A stretch of DNA of 64,000 nt, taken from assembly GCA_007922195.1 (NCBI GenBank), contig ML682005.1:38692966-38756965 (forward strand), given 5' to 3'. This stretch comes from Podocnemis expansa. Taxonomy: Eukaryota; Chordata; Testudines; Podocnemididae. This document shows, in pieces, positions 58,650 through 64,000 of the stretch; positions within the stretch are counted from its first letter, which is position 1; every line of letters starts with the position of its first letter. The notes under the pieces are model-generated. The model had not been told where the DNA came from. It ran no database searches and was given only the letters and a program-made list of their open reading frames with translations. The position numbers and the translations under genes were made by a program.

Positions 58650-61010
58650 AAAAGGTAGCCCTTTCAGTTGTGGGGGGGGGGGCAATGAGGACCCCTCCCC
58701 CATGCATTCAAGGGGTCACAGTAGACTGGGAGAACATTGAGGCACCCGGGGAGTAAGCATACCCAGGGCTCTGAGGGCTGACCTATGGGCACAGTTACCA
58801 CGGATCAGAGAGTAAGTGTGTGGGTAAGGAAAGACTGTCCGTCTAAAGAGAGGTCTAATATGGACTGCCGTAAGTCGTGGGAGAGGTCAAAATCCCAAAG
58901 CCAGGCTGCTCGGCACGTAACCACAGCTATAGCAATGCCACGGCTGGCCATGTTTGAGGCATCCCACGCCACAAAAGGGCATTGCGTGAGTCCAAGGCAC
59001 CTTCCTTGATGAAGGCATCCAGATCCTCCAAGTGTTCTTGTGGGAGGAAGCTACATAGCATCCCACAGGTCTAGGGAATATCTTTTAACCAAGGCCTGAT
59101 GGCTAGCAACCCTCAGCTGAAAAGCTGAAGGTGAATAGGCTTTTTCTACCCAGGAGGTGAAACTTTCTGAGACTATTAGGGGCCTGGGGGTGAATCAGGG
59201 TAGCTCAGGCCACTGTGTCCCAGAAATGTAAAGGACATGAGTATGAAGGGGGAAAATCATAATGGTGACCAGAGAGGTTTCGAACCCCAAGTCGAATAAA
59301 GGGTCCTGGTCTCCCTCGAGGGGTGTGACCCTGACCCAGGTAGGCGGTGACCCAATGAAGGGGTTAAGGCATGGTAGGGTCTTCTCTGTAGGACCCCGGC
59401 CCCTGTTCATGGCTGTAGTCAAGAGAAGGGACAACCCCAGTACTACGGTGCCCTTACCCGGGGCCATGGCACTGAGTTGGGCTTCAGTAGGGGGTAGCCA
59501 GCTTTGAGTGCAGTATCCAGAAACAACCCAGTGCTGCAGACTCTTCGGTAAGTGGCTGGGCCTGAGGAATGCACTCTCAGATCTCTTGCAGTGCCGAGAC
59601 AAGGGTGTCGGCGCCATAGGGGTTGGAGTCCACAGTTTCACAGTGGCATGGGGCCCAAGTAGTGAGCGGCTCCCCCAGTGCTGGGTAAAGTGGAGGAAGG
59701 AAGGAAGGAGGACTTACCATTTTCTTCAGTGGCCTGGCGGCATCTTCAGGAGCTGAAGGGCGTCTACTGCTTCAAAGGCCTCCGGTGTGGGTGGCACCAT
59801 GATAGGCACCAGGCGCTCACCCTGGAGGGGAGGGCCAGAAACGGTGCCGGCACTTCGTTGCCAAAGTTGACCCCGAGCGCGCTTACCTGAACTCTGCTGG
59901 GGAGTGGTGCTGAGAGAGCCTTGGTGCTGACTGGCATGTGGAACCGCTGCCAAAGTGCGGAGCTCAGATGTTCCATCCCTGTCTTCACAGAGGAGGTGCC
60001 AACGATAAGATCACACAGCACAAGTGGGTGCCAAGTAGGATGCTGATCATGGCTCTTTATTCACAGCTGGAGAATGGTGGTGAGAAGGCTCCGGTGCCCA
60101 TCCAGCATGCAGTGCCGCATTAGAGGCCAATTGCAGTTTTTATTCATAGCCAGAAAGTGGCACCGAGAGGGTCCAGTGCCGACCGAGCACATGGTGCTGA
60201 GTTAGAGGCCAATTGCAGCTTTTGTTCGTAGCTGGAGTGTGGCACCGAGAGGGCTCCATTGCTAACTGAGCACATGGCGCCAAATTAGAGGCCGATGACG
60301 GCTTTCATTCATAACCGGAGAGTGGCACCGAGAGGGCTCCAGTGCCAACCGAGCACAGACCGAGTTAAAGGCCACTCATGACTTTCATTCATAGCCAGAG
60401 AGTGGTGCCAAGGAGACTCCAGTGCTGAATGAGCACATGTTGTCGAATTGGAGGCCGATTGTGGTTTTTGTTCATAGCCAGTGAACAGCACCGAGAGGGT
60501 TCCGGCACCAACCAAGCACATGGTGCCGAGTTAGAGGCCGATCGCGGCTTTTATTCATAGCTGGAGAGTGGCGCCAAGAGGGCTTCTGTGCAGACCAAGC
60601 ACACGGCCTGAGTTAGAGGCCAATCGCGACTTATTCATAGGTGGAGAGCGGCACTGAGAGGGTTCTGGTGCCCGTCCAGCACGCGGTGCCAGTGAATCCT
60701 TGGGTGCGACAGATGTACCTGGCGTCGGCTGCCGGGCCCGTTCCTGGGCAACATTATGCAGCCTTCGCTCCCTGTCTCCCTGAGTCCTTCGTTTAAAAGA
60801 CCTGCAAATAAAGCATAATCCACTCGGTGAAGCTCACACAGGCATTAAGATACCTCCCGTGGAGGTTGTCCCCTGGGTTCAGGTTTCTGTTGGAAAGACT
60901 TGGTAGGAGCGTTGGCGATGTCTGCAAACAGATCTGCCAGCAAAAAATACATGTAAAACAGAGCAAAGAGGCAGGCACTTGCATAGAGCAAGAACAGGCT
61001 GATCCGTAAC
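58650..61010 (-). pseudogene. DIRS gag-like gene remnant, copy 2
   Basis: In reverse-strand order: 61010-60790 corresponds to the Cys/His module region of copy 1, badly decayed. 60690-60040 is the tandem array. 59950-59195 is a proline/serine-rich stretch. About 59030-58800 includes AIAVVTCRAAWLWDFD and SILDLSLDGQSFLT, which align with ASAIALWWVAWLREV and AILDLSFEGGPLF of copy 1. This last block is the gag C-terminal domain. Stops are numerous, so it cannot be expressed as one protein. Confidence 0.6.
60040..60700 (-). repeat. Eight-unit tandem array, period 80-83 bp, inside DIRS copy 2
   Basis: Each unit contains TTAGAGGCCGATCGCGGCTT, then TTATTCATAGCTGGAGAGTG, then GCACCGAGAGGGCTCCGGTG, then CGAGCACATGGTGCC, with variations. 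The marker TCATAG (or variant) occurs at 60061, 60144, 60226, 60309, 60389, 60472, 60555 and 60635, giving spacings of 83, 82, 83, 80, 83, 83 and 80. A single related unit is present in DIRS copy 1 at about 37957-38020 (GGCACCGTGTGCTGGCTGAG on the forward strand). Most spacings are not multiples of three. Confidence 0.9.
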
Positions 61011-61034
61011 CGTCACAGTGGGTGAAAGAAATGG

Positions 61035-61206
61035 AACTGGGGAGGAACAGGGCTGTGGCCATATATATAGCCACAGGGTGGCCAAGGGGCGGTGGCCGCC
61101 AGCCCTGTCCTGACAGGCTAAAGCTAAAGAGTTTCCGGCCAATTGTGCGCTGTGGCATGTAGACACCTGATACTGACTGTATCCGAGCAGCACTAGAAGA
61201 AGAACT
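61035..61206 (-). repeat. DIRS copy 2, left inverted terminal repeat
   Basis: GGAACTGGGGAGGAACAGGG, ATAGCCACAGGGTGGCC, CTAAAGCTAAAGAGTTTCCG, TAGACACCTGATACTGACTG, ATCCGAGCAGCACTAGAAGA. It mirrors 55563-55790 but lacks the outermost 30-base extension, exactly as the left end of copy 1 does. Confidence 0.85.
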
Positions 61207-61650
61207 GATCTTTCTGGCGCTTCCCAGTGATGGTTCTGGTGGTGGTGGTGGTGCTGTTTCTTATAACTACTCATTGAGTGCATTCCTCAAGGAAGAGCAC
61301 AAACCCAAAAAATCTTATCTGGATTCTTACCACTTTCTCAAGGAAAACAGTAGAATCTCATGGTCAGCAGTGCTCTGAATGCTAGAGAAGGTTTAGAGGG
61401 ACAAGAATAGGTGTCTGTCCTTTGTCTATTGATGTAATGAGATGAGCCCTCAGAGCCACTAAAGCAGTTTAAGTTGTCTCGGCCTAAATACTGATTGTGC
61501 CAGAGCTAAGATGCTTGTTTCAGTTAGATGAGTTTGTAGTCAGTGTGATGCTGGCAGACCAGATTCCAGCTCATGCCAACATTCTCATGTCTCAGCTGAA
61601 AACTAACAGATGCATGGCTGGTGTTGGTTTGGTTTGTGTGGTGAGTTAAT
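61207..61650 (-). mobile_element. L2-type LINE, upstream RT part (other side of DIRS copy 2)
   Basis: On the reverse strand, bases 61365-61348 read DHEILL, the tail of RT motif A in L2-type LINEs (AFDTVDHEILL), then continue FSLRK before frameshifts. Reading on leads to the DIRS junction at 61206; beyond the element, 55562 downward supplies the post-active-site blocks. The flanks are therefore two halves of one old LINE. A GGT trinucleotide run lies at 61238-61253. The left limit at about 61650 is a guess. Confidence 0.55.
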
Positions 61651-62258
61651 ATTAATAAAATGATTATTAGAATGCTAAAAGAGGTTTAGACTCTGTTGAA
61701 TGCTTGTGAATTGCTGCCTGCATTAATCTTTCTTGTAGTATCCATGTTCCATACTGTAATGTAATATTTGAACTTTGTATTGTGACTGTATGACTTACTA
61801 TAGAGGTATTAATAGTGTAAAACATTGCTCTTCTTGGGAAAAAGGTTATACTCCTCACAAAAGTTATACTCCTCACTAGGTGGATTCATATGGGATCTTA
61901 GAACTAGAAACTTCCTACATCTGGACTCAGAGATTGTCAACAAAATGACTAAAGACTCATTGTTCTACTCTCCTCACCATGATGAATCATGCAAGTAGAA
62001 TCCTCATCATCTGAGTCTGCAGATCAGAGCAAATGGCAAGACAAGAATACAAACCCCAAACAGAAGTAACTAGGTATCTCTATGTTGCTTGGACTTGGGG
62101 GGGGGGGGCGGGGGTAGGAGTGGGGTTGCAGCAAGGTGTTTCTTTGCAGGAGCAAAAGATTCCCTGCTACTTAACTTGGATAAGCCATAAAGGACAAAGC
62201 TTGCTGATTAAAGAAACCTATGTACCTTTCAAACTTAAAATTATGTGTATGTCATAAG
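61651..62258. other. Unassigned spacer
   Basis: Contains a tandem copy of AAAGTTATACTCCTCAC-like text (61842-61877) and a G run at 62096-62108. No gene recognised. Confidence 0.5.
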
Positions 62259-62259
62259 G

Positions 62260-63325
62260 CTGTTTCAAACGTCATGTTGAAGTCCAGGTATATTATGTTC
62301 ACCACATCTCCCCTATCCACTAAAACAGTTAGCTAGTCAGAGAAGGAAATCAGGCTAGTATGGCATGATTTATTCTTAAATTCATGCTGGCTGCTCATGA
62401 TTATCCCTTTATCTTCTAGGTATTTGCAAACAGAATGTTTTTAATATTGTGCGACTAGTTTCCCAGTTATCAGAGTCAAGCTAATTAGTCTGTAGTTTCC
62501 CAGCTTCTCCTCCCCCCATCATATAAAGATGGACACTACATTGGCCTATGGGTTTGCAGATATTATTGCCAGTGATTCTGAAATTTCTTTAGCTAAATCC
62601 TTCAGCACCATGGGGTGAACAGCAACAAGTCTGCTCACTTGAATTCATTCAAATTTGATTTCTGCCATGTTTTCTTTTACTCATCCTGATCTGCATCCTT
62701 TCCCCTTTGCCTGATAAATTCATTAGTCATCTGGTTGCATGTTTTTTGTGGAAATCAAAGTAGGCACTGAACAGCTCTTCCTTCTCATCTTCTGTTCACA
62801 GCTCACCACCTCTATTGAGCAGCAAAGCCACACCATCCCTGATCTCTCTATTTTTGGTCTAACATATATGTAGAACCACATCTTGTTGTCTCTAACATTT
62901 CTGGCCAGTTGTAACTCATTCTTTGCCTTGACTTTCCTGATTTTGAACTTACATACTCATGCTATTCCCACATATGTTTCCTTAGTGACCTACCCCCTAC
63001 TTTCTTGTATATATCCTTTTTGGCTTTTAGATGGCTAAAAAGATCCTTGCTCAGCCACATTAGTCTTCTGTGGCTCTTCTTGTCTTCCCTCTGCAGCTGA
63101 ATAGCTTCATGTTGAACCTCTAGTGTTACATCTTTTCTGAGCTGCCAGCCCCATTTGACTCTTTTTCCTTCTAATTGGCCTTTCCATGGGACCCTGCCTA
63201 GTATTTCTCTGAGTTGATTGATGTCTGTCTTTTTGAAATCCAGTGTCTTTGTTGTTCTTTCCTGATGACCAGCTTGGTGCAGTTGGTTAGTGAAATCTAA
63301 ATTTAGAACTCCCAACCAATTAGTG
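62260..63325 (-). mobile_element. CR1 LINE remnant (linker and RT fingers), reverse strand
   Basis: Colinear with 17030-18090 of the long CR1. The frame at 63315-62962 (118 codons) contains TKTLDFKKTDINQLREILG and RVPWKG, then VGGRSLRKHMWE, the linker before RT. 62890-62260 is the RT N-terminal half in broken frames (for example AGTCAGAGAAGGAAATCAGG matching 17110-17130). The 3' UTR is missing, so this is an internal piece or was truncated by later events. Confidence 0.8.
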
Positions 63326-63955
63326 GTTTGTGCTGTAGTTTTTAACTATGTCCCCTAAGGTTGGTACTCACACCATTCTGTCACCGTTGGGAGCCTTATA
63401 GTTGGTGTTTAGCTAGCTCCTCTATGACCTCACCCAGGAATGACAGGATTGATACTGGCCAATAGTTTGCTAGGACTGAAGAATCCAGGGTGGATTTTCT
63501 CAGTGTTGGTCAGACTACGGAGTTTGTGAAGGAGGAAAGCAAAATTCCTTTTCTGAGCAAAATATAGGTTATTTCAGTTGTGAGTGGCACCAGTTCCTCA
63601 TGGCTCTCAAATGCCAAGACGGTCATGGGTATAATTCATGAGTATTGGATTGGAACTCCTTTAGGGTATCCAGAACTATGTGATGAGTAAAAGTATTGAA
63701 CACTAGAAATGCAGGTGGAAAGTTGGTTTGTGGGTCCAGGTGGAATAGATCCATGCTGTTTTAGAAGACTGCCTAAATGATTTTTTTTGTTTGTTTTTTT
63801 TAAGGAAAGGAGAAAGATGTTTCTTCCCAGCAGCTGGTTAGCAGCTCTGACAAAGATTGTAGGTGTTGTCCTTTAGCAGGCTTTGGAATTTGTTTGAGTT
63901 TAGGATCATTTTCTGTCTTGCTGCCTGAGTGCTGGAAGATCTTTGGGGCACCGTC
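63326..63955. other. Unassigned stretch
   Basis: No gene motif is found. The text is not low-complexity and might be the rest of a diverged repeat. A T-rich tract lies at 63780-63803. Confidence 0.4.
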
Positions 63956-63956
63956 T

Positions 63957-64000
63957 TCATAGAATCATAGAATCATAGGGTTGGAAGGGACCCCACAAGG
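63957..64000 (-). mobile_element. CR1 3' end, cut by the window edge
   Basis: TCATAGAATCATAGAATCAT then AGGGTTGGAAGGGACCCC: the CR1 terminus with two to three copies of the 8-9-bp end motif, so this insertion is comparatively intact. The element continues beyond the window. Confidence 0.9.

Larger units (their letters stand above)
55563..61206 (-). mobile_element. DIRS-type retroelement, copy 2 (about 5.6 kb, reverse, decayed)
   Basis: Same family and layout as copy 1, in opposite orientation. The left terminal repeat is at 61206-61035, gag-like remnants at about 61010-58650, the ICR at 55915-55806 and the right terminal repeat at 55790-55563. The body from 55.9 to 58.6 kb is G+A-rich on the given strand with no recognisable enzyme motif, matching the lack of such motifs in copy 1. 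It differs by an eight-unit tandem array inside the gag region. It sits in an L2-type LINE, so it is younger than that element. Confidence 0.75.

Noticed and set aside
60040..60700. Tandem array considered as a CRISPR-like or satellite array
   Set aside because: Units are contiguous with no unique spacers, and a single unit exists inside the homologous gag region of the other DIRS copy, so it is an internal expansion.

Overview
This window looks like non-avian sauropsid nuclear DNA, most likely turtle. It holds 5'-truncated CR1 LINEs whose 3' ends carry the TCATAGAATCATAGGGTTGG signature, CR1/tRNA-SINE-type tails (GACAAGATGATCATTTTGGTCCC), two DIRS-type retroelements with inverted terminal repeats, Penelope-like repeats with hammerhead-like cores, many hAT-type elements with 8-bp duplications, one MIR and one L2-type LINE. 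The turtle call is an inference from this repeat mix. I found no host protein-coding exon, no tRNA or rRNA gene and no CRISPR array. Every open reading frame I could interpret belongs to a decayed transposon, and the rest look like chance frames in AT-rich or GC-rich DNA. The window is therefore intergenic or deep intronic.

Layout. 1-1.2 kb: AT-rich, unassigned. 1.2-2.5 kb: a reverse-strand CR1 remnant split by a Penelope-like repeat, followed by a head-to-head inverted pair of the same family. 2.5-9.4 kb: mostly unassigned AT-rich DNA. 9.5-11.3 kb: two neighbouring, unrelated solo-LTR-like blocks, each with TG...CA ends and a short target duplication. 11.7-12.1 kb: forward CR1 3' end. 15.9-18.6 kb: the longest CR1, reverse strand, with decayed endonuclease and reverse transcriptase. 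19.3-27 kb: a cluster of GC-rich non-autonomous hAT elements (19.4, 21.8, 22.6, 24.2 and 26.4 kb) plus a second CR1 3' end. 27-37 kb: AT-rich, with a small hAT MITE, a MIR, a forward CR1 RT fossil and a possible hAT transposase C-terminus.

37.4-42.8 kb: DIRS copy 1, forward, with a gag-like remnant and an internal complementary region (ICR) that explains its terminal structure. 43-55 kb: hAT and Penelope-like fragments in AT-rich DNA, with a nearly perfect 94-nt hairpin at 51.3 kb. 54.8-61.6 kb: an L2-type LINE on the reverse strand, split by DIRS copy 2 (55.56-61.21 kb). Copy 2 has an eight-unit, roughly 82-bp tandem array that exists once in copy 1. 62.3-63.3 kb and 63.96-64 kb: two more reverse CR1 pieces, the last running off the window.

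The elements do not form a pathway. The value of the window is in their nested order, which gives a relative chronology: LINEs are oldest, and DIRS, hAT and Penelope-like insertions came later. It also lies in two readable structures, the DIRS ICR and the hammerhead-like cores. All identifications were made by eye, with no database search.
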